A stretch of DNA of 64,000 bases, taken from assembly GCF_003352085.1 (NCBI RefSeq), contig NZ_CP025804.1, forward strand, positions 4,340,001 to 4,404,000, in the 5' to 3' direction. This DNA is from Sulfitobacter sp. SK012 (GTDB taxonomy: Bacteria; Pseudomonadota; Alphaproteobacteria; Rhodobacterales; Rhodobacteraceae). Each line of letters begins with the position of its first letter. Within the stretch, counting starts at the first letter, position 1. Of this stretch, positions 47,985-56,671 are shown in pieces. The position numbers were made by a program, and so were the translations under genes. The notes under the pieces were generated by a model. That model ran no database searches. It worked only from the letters and a program-made list of their open reading frames with translations, and was not told the DNA's origin.

Positions 47985-50069
47985 TTATCGTCCCAACAGC
48001 AGCGAATTCGGTTTACGTTCAATGGTTCGCGCCAGTTTGGCAAGGGCATCAGCGGCTTTCTGGATTTCTTGCATGGTCGTTTTCGCTTCGCGCCCGAGGG
48101 TCTGCCCTTGATCATAGCCTTCGATGGTGCGGCTAGCCTGCGCAAAAAGCTTTGTCAGACGCTCCACAACATCCGGCAGGTCCCGAGCAGAAATCGCGAT
48201 GCTGTCGGCCGCGTTGCGTGCCGAAGCAAGCGTTTGGTTCACGTTGTCCACGGCACCACCAGCGCGCAATTCGCCCAACGTCGCATTCATTTCGTCCAGC
48301 GCACCTTTGAGGGCACCCGGCAATGCAATCGCGTCATCCGTCCCAATGATGTTATCTGCAGATTTCACCAGTGCAGTCAGTTCGTTAAAGAGCTCGTCGA
48401 ACTCCAGCGATTCTGCCTTGGCCGCTATCGCTTGGATTTCCTCTACCAGTTCGGGAACCCCTTCAACCGACGAGCTTATCGCATCCGCCGCGGTTGCCGC
48501 AGAATCCAGCGCCGTGGTCAGTTTTGCGACCAATTGCTGTTCTTCTAACTCGGCCACCAATGCTTCAACCCGCATAAGCGTCGCGTTGAGCGCAACGGGG
48601 ACGTTTTGCACATCTTCGGAATTCACCAGACCTGACAGATCGCCCAAAAGTGTCCGCACATCGCCCGGCGTTTCGCGTAGGTTTTCATCAGATACAAATG
48701 CATCAGCAGAATTCATCAAGCTTATTGCGCTTTCCAGCAACTCTTCGATGGGCAGCTTATTAAGTCGGCTGAAAACACCTTCGACGGTCGCGGCGGCATC
48801 CGATGTGCTGCTTTGGGTCGTTGGTATGACAGGCAATTCATCACCCACAACTTCCATGCGCGCGGGAGGAGCATCATCCACCAAAACCAGCTCAATCTTG
48901 AGACCCCCGGTCAAAAGGCTGGCCGAAGCTAGCCGCGCACGTAGGCCGTCAGCCACCCGTTCCTGAAGCAACGCCAGTGCCTTTTCCGGCGTCGTTTCAC
49001 CTGGCAAGCCAAGCCGCGCAGGCTGGATCGCCAGCGTCGCATTGAGGCGCACCCGGCTGTCGCCGAATTGGTCGTAGTCCACAAGACCGACCAACGCTTC
49101 AACATCACCAATCCGCAGGCCACTCAATTCAACCGAAGCACCGACAGCCAAACCTGCAAGGTTGTCGTCAAAGACTACGTTCAGACGCAATGGATCCACT
49201 TCGGACGCGTTGAAAAGACTGCTGCGCGCGTCTTCCTTGCTATCAAAAATTTCGAACACAGTTCCGTCTGAGACCCGCTCACCGCCAGAAACAAATGTAT
49301 CGAACGTAATCCCGCCGCCCACCAGCGTCGCGATTGAGGAGAAGTCAATTTCGGCACCGCTTGGCCCGATAGACACACTAAAGCCAGAGGTATCCCAGAA
49401 CCGTGTATTGGAATTTATGAGGTTGCGATGATCGTCATTAATAAGCGCTTCGGCAATGGCAAAAGAACCATTAGAAGCGATCTGTGCCCTGCCCAGTTTG
49501 CCAACCTCGATACCTTTGAAAAGGATGGGCGCATTATCCGTCAAGGTGCCGCCCGACGCCGTTCTGAATGCGATCTGAAGGCCCGATTGGCCAGGCGTAA
49601 TAAGTGGCGGATGGCTGGCACCCACGAATGTTTCGGCAGAGGGGCCCACTTCAGAATCCCATGATCCTTCGATATAAACACCGCTCAAAACAGTGCTCAG
49701 CCCGGTAATACCGCGCGCCGACACTTCAGGTTGAACGATCCAAAAGACCGACCCGTTGTCGATGAAAGGTCCGATTTCTTTGTCGACACGGATGTGCGCC
49801 GCAACCCGATCTAGGTTCTCGGTAAAGTTGAGTTTCTCCACCTTACCGACGGTGATATCGCGGTATTTAAGTTCGGTTTGGCCTGCTTCAATCCCTGCGC
49901 CGCTCACGAATTCGACAACAATCAGAGGCCCAAGATCGTTGAACGTTTTCCAAGCCACAGCAAGTGCCACAGCAAGTGCGAACAAAGGTATCAACCAAAT
50001 CACAGATGCGCCGGAAAAGCCGCCTTTGCGACGTTGTTCGATATGAACCTCAGGAGGTGTATCAGACAT
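47985..50069 (-). CDS. pqiB: PqiB-type MCE-domain protein
   Basis: The 694-residue protein has one N-terminal membrane segment (VIWLIPLFALAVALAVAW) and three MCE domains, starting near residue 45 (VEFVSGAGIEAGQTELKYRD), 160 (GLQIAFRTASGGTLTDNAP) and 285 (PLRLNVVFDDNLAGLAVG). A long helical, Ala/Leu/Glu-rich C-terminal part with coiled-coil character builds the needle. PqiB hexamers form a tunnel through the periplasm for lipids. The ATG at 50067-50069 has GAGGA about 8 bases before it and overlaps the pqiA2 stop by eight bases. Confidence 0.92.
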   Translation of the reverse strand: MSDTPPEVHIEQRRKGGFSGASVIWLIPLFALAVALAVAWKTFNDLGPLIVVEFVSGAGIEAGQTELKYRDITVGKVEKLNFTENLDRVAAHIRVDKEIGPFIDNGSVFWIVQPEVSARGITGLSTVLSGVYIEGSWDSEVGPSAETFVGASHPPLITPGQSGLQIAFRTASGGTLTDNAPILFKGIEVGKLGRAQIASNGSFAIAEALINDDHRNLINSNTRFWDTSGFSVSIGPSGAEIDFSSIATLVGGGITFDTFVSGGERVSDGTVFEIFDSKEDARSSLFNASEVDPLRLNVVFDDNLAGLAVGASVELSGLRIGDVEALVGLVDYDQFGDSRVRLNATLAIQPARLGLPGETTPEKALALLQERVADGLRARLASASLLTGGLKIELVLVDDAPPARMEVVGDELPVIPTTQSSTSDAAATVEGVFSRLNKLPIEELLESAISLMNSADAFVSDENLRETPGDVRTLLGDLSGLVNSEDVQNVPVALNATLMRVEALVAELEEQQLVAKLTTALDSAATAADAISSSVEGVPELVEEIQAIAAKAESLEFDELFNELTALVKSADNIIGTDDAIALPGALKGALDEMNATLGELRAGGAVDNVNQTLASARNAADSIAISARDLPDVVERLTKLFAQASRTIEGYDQGQTLGREAKTTMQEIQKAADALAKLARTIERKPNSLLLGR

Positions 50070-50727
50070 CTTGTGGGTCCTCTTCGGCTTTGCGTTGAAC
50101 ATCCCAAATTAGGCGAGTGTCAAAGGCCTGCGCAGACAACATTGTGAATATGACCGAAAGTGCAAAGAAGAAACTGGCGGGTCCTGGATTGATCGAAGCA
50201 AGTGCCTTGAGTTGCACCAGCGATGACAAAATCGCAACCACAAAGACGTCAATCATCGACCAACGGCCGATATATTCAACGACCTCATACAGAAAGAGCC
50301 GCATCCGATAAGACGCTGTGGATCTGCGCTGGACACTGATTGCAAGGAACGCAATTGCCCAGAATTTAAACAGCGGAATAACCACCGAGGCAAAAAGGAT
50401 GATCCCCGCGATCCCGTAAGCACCGTGATGCGCGAGCTCAACAGCACCGCTGATAATCGTACTTTCATCAGTGAGGAACAACGTCTTGGTCTCAAGCATC
50501 GGCAGGATGTTTGCGGGAAAGTAGCACATCAAACCCATGATCCACAGCGCCCAAACCCGCTGCAAACTATGCGGATCACGTGAGACAAGTTTGTGGCCAC
50601 AGCGTCCGCAATGCGCTGTTTCGAGTGGCCAAGCTTTGCCGCACCGGGTGCAGACAACCAGCCCAGCATCGCGCGCCGTTACGACTTGTTGGGTTGTTCC
50701 AGTGAGTCCCATACCGACCATTTGCAT
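50062..50727 (-). CDS. PqiA-domain membrane protein (second half of a split PqiA)
   Basis: This 221-residue protein has an N-terminal zinc-ribbon-like cysteine pair set (CTRCGKAWPLETAHCGRCG) and about four membrane helices, with FPANILPMLETKTL, the PqiA-family hallmark after the first helix. In E. coli PqiA both halves are one 417-residue protein. Here this gene follows the other half and precedes pqiB, overlapping each. The first ATG at 50727 has no ribosome site; ATG codons at 50721 and 50712 are alternatives. It supplies lipids to, or receives them from, the PqiB needle. Confidence 0.88.
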   Translation of the reverse strand: MQMVGMGLTGTTQQVVTARDAGLVVCTRCGKAWPLETAHCGRCGHKLVSRDPHSLQRVWALWIMGLMCYFPANILPMLETKTLFLTDESTIISGAVELAHHGAYGIAGIILFASVVIPLFKFWAIAFLAISVQRRSTASYRMRLFLYEVVEYIGRWSMIDVFVVAILSSLVQLKALASINPGPASFFFALSVIFTMLSAQAFDTRLIWDVQRKAEEDPQDV

Positions 50728-51326
50728 AAAAAACTATCTGTTGCCACTACCAGCACAACGAGAATGCCAAAGAGCCAGAACGCTGGCCCAAACGAGACTT
50801 GTGCCAGATCGGAAATCTTGACCAAAGCAACAGCGCAACCCAAAGCAAAAATCTCTGCCATCGACCAGGGCCGCAAAGCTTCTGAGAAGCGAAAAGCCTG
50901 CATTGCATAGCGTGCTGGGGGTCGATCCCTGACCACCGGAACTAGCACATAGATCGTCAGCAACATGCGGGTGAGCGGCACAAATACGATCAGACCCGCT
51001 GTTACGAGTGCCAATGCAACCAACATGCCATGCGAGAAGGATAATGCCGCGTCCAGCACAGAAACAGAGTGTGTTTTACCGCCTGCGCTGATCTGGAGGA
51101 ATGGAAAATAGGTTGCTGCGACAATTAGGATAACCACCGAGACGGCAAGAGCGATGATGCGCGCACCTGCACCCGCGCGCGGGGCAACCAGCACCTTGTG
51201 GCACCGCCGACACACAGCCCGTTCGCCCGATTTGGGCCGAACCAAACGGTAGGTCGCATCACATTGCCGGCAGACGATCAACACATCGTTCAGCACATCT
51301 GCCGGAGGGAGGGCCACATTTGTCAT
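50679..51326 (-). CDS. PqiA-domain membrane protein (first half of a split PqiA)
   Basis: The 215 residues carry a zinc-ribbon-like motif (CRQCDATYRLVRPKSGERAVCRRC) and four membrane helices, with the family's FPFLQISAGGKTHSVS after the first. It resembles the N-terminal half of PqiA/LetA, an inner-membrane partner of MCE needles. Its 3' end overlaps the next pqiA gene by up to 49 bases in another frame, so expression is tightly coupled. This is the first gene of the pqiA1-pqiA2-pqiB-pqiC group, 54 bases after the Ntn hydrolase gene. Confidence 0.88.
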   Translation of the reverse strand: MTNVALPPADVLNDVLIVCRQCDATYRLVRPKSGERAVCRRCHKVLVAPRAGAGARIIALAVSVVILIVAATYFPFLQISAGGKTHSVSVLDAALSFSHGMLVALALVTAGLIVFVPLTRMLLTIYVLVPVVRDRPPARYAMQAFRFSEALRPWSMAEIFALGCAVALVKISDLAQVSFGPAFWLFGILVVLVVATDSFLCKWSVWDSLEQPNKS

Positions 51327-51380
51327 TGGGACAACATATCTGAGGTTTCGTGCCAGCGATATCGCATTTTTCTATGCGGG

Positions 51381-52352
51381 CTAGGCCGCACCGGGGACCC
51401 TTACGTGTCGACCACCTTCAACAAATTCATTGAGGGACAACGGCCAAACCGTTCCCGGCCAGCGTAGCTCCATCTCACGTTTTCGGGGCCGGTAGACAGC
51501 CGTATACAGTGTCCCGAAACCAGCATTAAACGCCGTCGAGTAAAGCGGCGGCTTGAGGAAAGCACCGATGAATTTCTCTTCTGGGTCACGGTGCAACGTC
51601 AGGCGCTGCAACAAGAAACGCTCACGCTCAACTGTGGCCGTGAAGCGCGCGTGACTGACCCACTCGACGTTTTCTTGATGGTTCGTCGCCACCGCGGCAT
51701 GGGTAATGATTGCTGGTCGATCCGGTGCCATCATCGCCGTCAGATAGTTCCGTTTGCGGTCAAGCACGGTCACATTGTAACTCATATGCGTTGGGACACG
51801 GGCCAATACTTTGCCCGCTTCCTCCGCCGTCTCACAAGTCTGCATCACATAGCGCAGGATCAGTGGCACGCCAAAGCCCGTCCCAACAACACGCCGGCCG
51901 CCAAAAGTCAGCGAAATCGCAAGGCCTGCATCATTTACACCGTCCACGAGCCCCCAAAGCCCGTCTGACGTGCCCATGACACGCCGCCCCTGCCAGCCCG
52001 TATGGAGCACCAAGCTGTCAAAGGCATTTGCCTTGTAGTCATAGTTGCGCACCATCACTGGCTCTTTGCCTGTCCAAATCGCCTGAGAACACCCCGCCAA
52101 ATAGGCAGGTGGCGTGTCAAAGCTAAGGAAGCGCGCGGCATGGTCCCCACCGCCCGCCAGTTCACACAGCTCATCATAGAGCGGCACGATCTCGGGCATG
52201 TGAGTTGTCAAAGCACGGCGTGATTGGGCGTAGGTCGGGCGTGCCTTATCGCCTTCCTTGAGCCACCAGCGATGGTAGTCAGGCCAGTATTCGTTGAACA
52301 GCCCAGCCCATTTCGGACCGGGCTGTTCTTCTGATATTGCACGCCACAGCAT
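51381..52352 (-). CDS. Ntn-type hydrolase/acyltransferase resembling peptidase family C45
   Basis: This 323-residue protein resembles the acyl-CoA:6-aminopenicillanate acyltransferase/C45 group. The expected self-cleavage site is Gly87-Cys88 in YLAGCSQAIW, followed by PVMVRNYDYKANAFD, the usual RN-Y-D/W pattern after the nucleophile, and GLWGLVDGVNDAGLAISLTFGG. After autocleavage the cysteine would act on an amide or transfer an acyl group; no signal peptide is seen. AGGAAGG stands 8 bases before the ATG. It begins 18 bases after the ATP-grasp stop, so it belongs to the decarboxylase operon. The substrate is unknown. Confidence 0.78.
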   Translation of the reverse strand: MLWRAISEEQPGPKWAGLFNEYWPDYHRWWLKEGDKARPTYAQSRRALTTHMPEIVPLYDELCELAGGGDHAARFLSFDTPPAYLAGCSQAIWTGKEPVMVRNYDYKANAFDSLVLHTGWQGRRVMGTSDGLWGLVDGVNDAGLAISLTFGGRRVVGTGFGVPLILRYVMQTCETAEEAGKVLARVPTHMSYNVTVLDRKRNYLTAMMAPDRPAIITHAAVATNHQENVEWVSHARFTATVERERFLLQRLTLHRDPEEKFIGAFLKPPLYSTAFNAGFGTLYTAVYRPRKREMELRWPGTVWPLSLNEFVEGGRHVRVPGAA

Positions 52353-52370
52353 CTGTGGGCCTTCCTGATA

Positions 52371-53831
52371 CTAGAGTATTTTGAACGCTGGGTCCGCCAG
52401 CGCAGGACCTGCTTCTGCCACGGCAAGTGGCTTGCCGTCTACCGTCCGTTTGATGCCATGGATCCATTTCTTGGCCCGTTCATTGAGCTGGAAGGCTTTT
52501 GTCATCGACCGGCCGCGCGTGACCAGAATGCCGATGTCCGCACCTTCATAGCGGTAATCGCCCGGCTGCAAAATCCGCAAGAAGAACGCTTCGTTTTCGC
52601 TCTCCACGGCGCGGCGGTGATAATCAAAACGGTCGAACACAACACGCCCGTCTTCTAGCATCTTGTAGATGCCAGTTTCAGGGGACGCGGTGCAAATATC
52701 CACGTTGTCATCGGTGTGTTTGATGACCATCTGGCTCCAACTGTCGATCATATCTGGGTTGGCCCAACGGTTGTTCAGCTCGGATGTGTCCAGCTCGAAC
52801 TTCTTCTTGGAAAACTCAAGCAAGTGGAACAGGAACAATGGCGCGTCCGCATGGGCAAAGGCCGCGTGATTTGTCATCGAAGACGCACCTGTGATGCGCG
52901 GGTTCAGCTCACCCAACCACAAATCGCCTGTCTTTTTATCGATCAGGAAGTCGAGCTCGAAATACCCGCGGTAGCCTTCCTTGCGCAACTGTTCCCCAAA
53001 CTTAAACGTCAGTTCCCGGGCCTTCTGGCGGACTTTTGGTGGAAAGGCAGTGGAAAGGATTTCGTTGCCACACCAGCCACCACGATAAGGCGTCAGGTCT
53101 TTGAAACCGACAAGTTCGGTCATCAGGGGACCAACGATTGTCCCTTCTTTGGTCGCACAGGCCTCGATCGCGGAGCCTCGGCAATCAATGCGTTTCATGA
53201 TCTTGATCTCGCCTTCGCCGATGATTTCATGCTCGTGGCGGCGAAAATCAGCTTCGGATTTGATAAAGAACGTGGTGTGACCGCTGTCGCCAAAGGCTGA
53301 TTGCAGCACCAGATCATGGCCAATCCCAGCCTTTTCGCAAGTTGCACGCAGGTTTTCATAGCTTTTGACTTCGGCCAGAACGTTGGGCACCGAAGGCACA
53401 CCAGCTTTGTTACCGATGCGGACAGTTTCGATCTTGTTGTCCATTTTCGTGCGCAGCTTGGCCTTTGGGAACCATACATCCGCGCCAAGTTCTTTTGAAA
53501 GGCGCTCGGTTTCTTCGTCGAACATTAGGAAGACAAATTTTGGCTTACCGCCACGCCGCTTGATAAAGTCGATGACCTCTTTGTGCTGCAGCAGGTAATT
53601 GTTGATGTCCTCAATGGACTGGAATTCCGCATGCGGCTGTTCGGATGGGCAGAACACGTTGGGATGCTTCCCACCGTAACAGTCAATGTAACAGATATAT
53701 TTGAAGTTCTTCACCCATTCATCAAGACCCAACAGGTTAAAGTTGGTCGCCGAAATGAAATAGACGGGGTCATCGTTCCGGTGAAAGAACCGGCGAATTT
53801 CAGAGATATTTTTGAGCACAGTTGCTGACAT
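52371..53831 (-). CDS. ATP-grasp ligase of unknown substrate
   Basis: This 486-residue protein has an N-terminal pre-ATP-grasp Rossmann-like part (VYFISATNFNLLGLDEWV, KFVFLMFDEETERL), then the ATP-grasp domain from about residue 125. VLQSAFGDSGHTTFFI provides the lysine-poor glycine loop, and ELDFLIDKKTGDLWLGELNPR provides the Mg/ATP glutamate and asparagine ligands near residue 315. A C-terminal domain of about 130 residues (YKMLEDGRVVFDRFDYHRRA) is unassigned. ATP-grasp enzymes of this carboxylase/CPSase-like sort join a carboxylate to an amine through acyl phosphate. A biotin carboxylase role is unlikely: no biotin carrier or transcarboxylase gene is near. It lies 14 bases after the decarboxylase gene. 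Confidence 0.8.
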   Translation of the reverse strand: MSATVLKNISEIRRFFHRNDDPVYFISATNFNLLGLDEWVKNFKYICYIDCYGGKHPNVFCPSEQPHAEFQSIEDINNYLLQHKEVIDFIKRRGGKPKFVFLMFDEETERLSKELGADVWFPKAKLRTKMDNKIETVRIGNKAGVPSVPNVLAEVKSYENLRATCEKAGIGHDLVLQSAFGDSGHTTFFIKSEADFRRHEHEIIGEGEIKIMKRIDCRGSAIEACATKEGTIVGPLMTELVGFKDLTPYRGGWCGNEILSTAFPPKVRQKARELTFKFGEQLRKEGYRGYFELDFLIDKKTGDLWLGELNPRITGASSMTNHAAFAHADAPLFLFHLLEFSKKKFELDTSELNNRWANPDMIDSWSQMVIKHTDDNVDICTASPETGIYKMLEDGRVVFDRFDYHRRAVESENEAFFLRILQPGDYRYEGADIGILVTRGRSMTKAFQLNERAKKWIHGIKRTVDGKPLAVAEAGPALADPAFKIL

Positions 53832-53845
53832 AATGTAGGTCCTTT

Positions 53846-56587
53846 TTATTCCGGGGAAGACAGAAGGTTCTTTTGGCGCACCTCGTCCAGCGCCTCTTTG
53901 GTAAACACACGCAGACCCAGATCCGGGCGGTAGCCGTGGATCTCACTGACATCGAGCGCGCGCATAAACGACAGGATTTCCTGGCTGACCACCTGTCCGG
54001 GGACAAGGATCGGAAATCCGGGTGGATAGGGGATGATGAAGCTGGCCGAGACAACCGTTTCGCCCGAATCCATCGCGGCCTTTAACGAGCCATTCAGCTC
54101 AAGGTAATCGCAGTTGTTTTCGTCGTAGGACAAAAAGAAAGCCGTTCGAATATCGCCTTCGGGCGTCACATCATCTGCGCGAAATGCCTCATGGAACCGA
54201 CTGAAATCAGGCAGCGGCGGGTAGTGTTCCATCAAGTTGGCGACACGCTTGTCAAACGATAGCTTTTCCATCCGACTGGCATCGTCATGCAAATCATCTA
54301 GCGATTTGGCAATCTCCACCAACACCTCAATCAGATATGCAACGCTCGACCGCGTTGTGCCGATGTTGGTCATGAACAAAACCGTATTGCGCGATGTCTT
54401 GTTGATTTGGATCCCGTAGCGATCCATCAGGATGTCAGTCTTAAACGTATCGCCGTCCCAACCCGTACCACCAACCGCAAGCGTGACTCGCGTGGCATCA
54501 AGAACGAACTCGTCCATCTCCCAGCAGTCCCACATGTCGGTCCAGCCCTGTTCGGTATCATAGTAACTCGTCACGCCGCTTTCGCGGTGCTGTTCAGGTA
54601 TCATGTCGCCCGCTGTCAGAACCTTGAAATACTTGCTGAGAAGTGGGTGATCTGTGATCGCACGGCGCATCGACATGGCCGCCTCGATCTGGCGTTGGAC
54701 AAATTCGAAACCTTCCAACTCAACCTGCCGGCGCCCCACATCAAGCGACGCGATGATCTGGTAGTTTGGCGACGTCGACGTGTGCGTCATGTAGGCTTCA
54801 TGGAATGATTGCTCCACCTCGCCTTTAAAGTCCTGATCGTTGACATGGATCATTGAACCCTGCCGCAGCGACGTCAGCGTTTTATGTGTGGATTGCGTGG
54901 CATACACCCGAACCCGCGCATTGGGCGCAGGGATCAGACGGGTGTTGAGCAGTGTTTCTTCATCCGCATCTTTCAGCGCTTCCTGCTGGGCTTCGTAAGC
55001 CTTGGCATGGGCCTCCGTTTTGAACTTGATGCGCAGCGTGTTGGCCGCGTTCATCCCGGTCCGCTGGCGGTAGGTTGGATTAAAACGGGCAAAGGCAAAC
55101 CATGCTTCATCCCAGAGGAAAATCAGGTCTGGCTTGATCGCCAGACACTCTTCCATCACACGCTCCACGTTGTAGACCAGACCGTCAAATGTGCAGTTGG
55201 TCAGCAAGAGCATCCGAACTTTGTTCAACTTGCCAGCCGCTTTGAGTTTCAAGAGCTGATGCTTGACCTCGGACAGGGGCACCGCACCGTACATCGAATA
55301 TTTGCTCAACGGATAGCTATCGAGATAGCTAACCTGCGCACCGGCCAAGACCATGCCGTAGTGGTGTGATTTGTGGCAATCGCGGTCGACCAAAACGATA
55401 TCGCCGGGACGCACAAGCGCCTGCACAACGATCTTGTTACAGGTCGAGGTGCCGTTGGTGGCAAAGAAAGTCTGCTTGGAGCCGAAAGCCCGCGCGGCAA
55501 GTTCTTGCGCCTCCTTTATCGGCCCATGCGGTTCCAGCAAACTATCAAGCCCGCCGGATGTTGCAGAGGTCTCTGCCAAGAAAATATTGGGGCCATAAAA
55601 CGCCCCCATGTCTTGGATCCAATGTGACCGGGTGATCGATTTCCCACGGCTGATCGGCATCGCGTGGAAAACGCCGGTAGGCTGTTTGGAGTATTCGACG
55701 AGGGCGGTGAAAAAGGGTGATTTATTCCGAGCCTGAACGCCGCGCAGGATGTTCAGGTGCAACTCCATAAAGTCTTCTTGGTTATAGAAAACGCGGCGGC
55801 AAATACCCAAATCTAGACCGGCAATGTCTTCAACTGAGCGTTCGGTCACCAAATAAGCGTCAAGCTCAGGCCGCACTTTGGCGATCATCCGGCACAGCTC
55901 TGGTCCGTAGTTTTCAGGCAGCAATGCGTCGATTTCGTCCCGGCCCCCTGCACGGGCCAAATAGCGCGTGAGGATACTCTCGACCATTTTGGATTTCAGC
56001 GTCAGGCCCGGGCGCACAATCACGGCCTGAATGTTGTGATTGAACATCACCGCGATCAGCGCATCCTCAAGCGAGGGCACCACGACCGCCTCATACATAA
56101 ACTGGTCTTCAGTACGGCGCATCCGCGACACATTCGATTTTAGCCAGCGTTCCTGCTGTTCGTTCACATTGTCGACAATCAGCACTTCAAAATAGGGCTT
56201 ACTCATCGCGCGCGCTTCGGGGCTGAGCATGGCTTCGTCGTCGTGCTCATCCTGATTGTCTAGGCTGTCGCGCTCCAACGGAATCGTGCGACGGCGATAC
56301 GCACCCGTTGTCAGCGCCCGAGTTACGCGTGTCGTGGCGAAACTCAGATCGTCGTAATGTTTATGTTCCCAAAGACGCCGCATATGGTCGAAGGCGGCCA
56401 TGCCGGGAAAGGCCCAATAGGGCTCAATCAATGCCAGCGATTCAAACAAGTCACCAATGCGATTGGTTAGCGCTTTGGCATCTTTGGCTGACGGGGAGCG
56501 CGTCATCGCCCCCGTGCTTTCGCGCAATGCGCTCCACCGGTCAGATCGCAATTGAATGGCGGAGGAATAGTCGTTCATAGAATGCAT
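53846..56587 (-). CDS. Orn/Lys/Arg-type PLP decarboxylase with N-terminal extension
   Basis: This 913-residue protein matches the large bacterial Orn/Lys/Arg decarboxylases (fold I, group III). A receiver-like wing domain starts near residue 131 (YFEVLIVDNVNEQQERWL). The PLP core has FFATNGTSTCNKIVVQ and DRDCHKSHHYG, and the cofactor lysine is in TQSTHKTLTSLRQ near residue 568. The C-terminal domain contains IPYPPGFPILVPGQ. The first 130 residues are extra compared with the 710-750 residues of known enzymes and are unassigned. The substrate amino acid cannot be named. GGAGA lies 8 bases before ATG 56587. ATP-grasp and Ntn hydrolase genes follow closely, so the amine product may be a ligase substrate. 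Confidence 0.87.
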   Translation of the reverse strand: MHSMNDYSSAIQLRSDRWSALRESTGAMTRSPSAKDAKALTNRIGDLFESLALIEPYWAFPGMAAFDHMRRLWEHKHYDDLSFATTRVTRALTTGAYRRRTIPLERDSLDNQDEHDDEAMLSPEARAMSKPYFEVLIVDNVNEQQERWLKSNVSRMRRTEDQFMYEAVVVPSLEDALIAVMFNHNIQAVIVRPGLTLKSKMVESILTRYLARAGGRDEIDALLPENYGPELCRMIAKVRPELDAYLVTERSVEDIAGLDLGICRRVFYNQEDFMELHLNILRGVQARNKSPFFTALVEYSKQPTGVFHAMPISRGKSITRSHWIQDMGAFYGPNIFLAETSATSGGLDSLLEPHGPIKEAQELAARAFGSKQTFFATNGTSTCNKIVVQALVRPGDIVLVDRDCHKSHHYGMVLAGAQVSYLDSYPLSKYSMYGAVPLSEVKHQLLKLKAAGKLNKVRMLLLTNCTFDGLVYNVERVMEECLAIKPDLIFLWDEAWFAFARFNPTYRQRTGMNAANTLRIKFKTEAHAKAYEAQQEALKDADEETLLNTRLIPAPNARVRVYATQSTHKTLTSLRQGSMIHVNDQDFKGEVEQSFHEAYMTHTSTSPNYQIIASLDVGRRQVELEGFEFVQRQIEAAMSMRRAITDHPLLSKYFKVLTAGDMIPEQHRESGVTSYYDTEQGWTDMWDCWEMDEFVLDATRVTLAVGGTGWDGDTFKTDILMDRYGIQINKTSRNTVLFMTNIGTTRSSVAYLIEVLVEIAKSLDDLHDDASRMEKLSFDKRVANLMEHYPPLPDFSRFHEAFRADDVTPEGDIRTAFFLSYDENNCDYLELNGSLKAAMDSGETVVSASFIIPYPPGFPILVPGQVVSQEILSFMRALDVSEIHGYRPDLGLRVFTKEALDEVRQKNLLSSPE

Positions 56588-56629
56588 CGGTCGTTCTCCG
56601 CTGGGGCGGGGTAGGCCTTTGCATTCTTC

Positions 56630-56655
56630 GGGGTGGCACAGTGTGGCACCACCCC
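56630..56655. other. Intercistronic hairpin between the nitrilase-like and decarboxylase genes
   Basis: GGGGTGG (56630-56636) and CCACCCC (56649-56655) form a perfect 7-bp stem with a 12-base loop in the 84-base gap. No U-tract follows on the minus strand, so partial attenuation or RNA processing is more likely than full termination. Confidence 0.45.
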
Positions 56656-56671
56656 AAAAGCTTGCGTAGGC

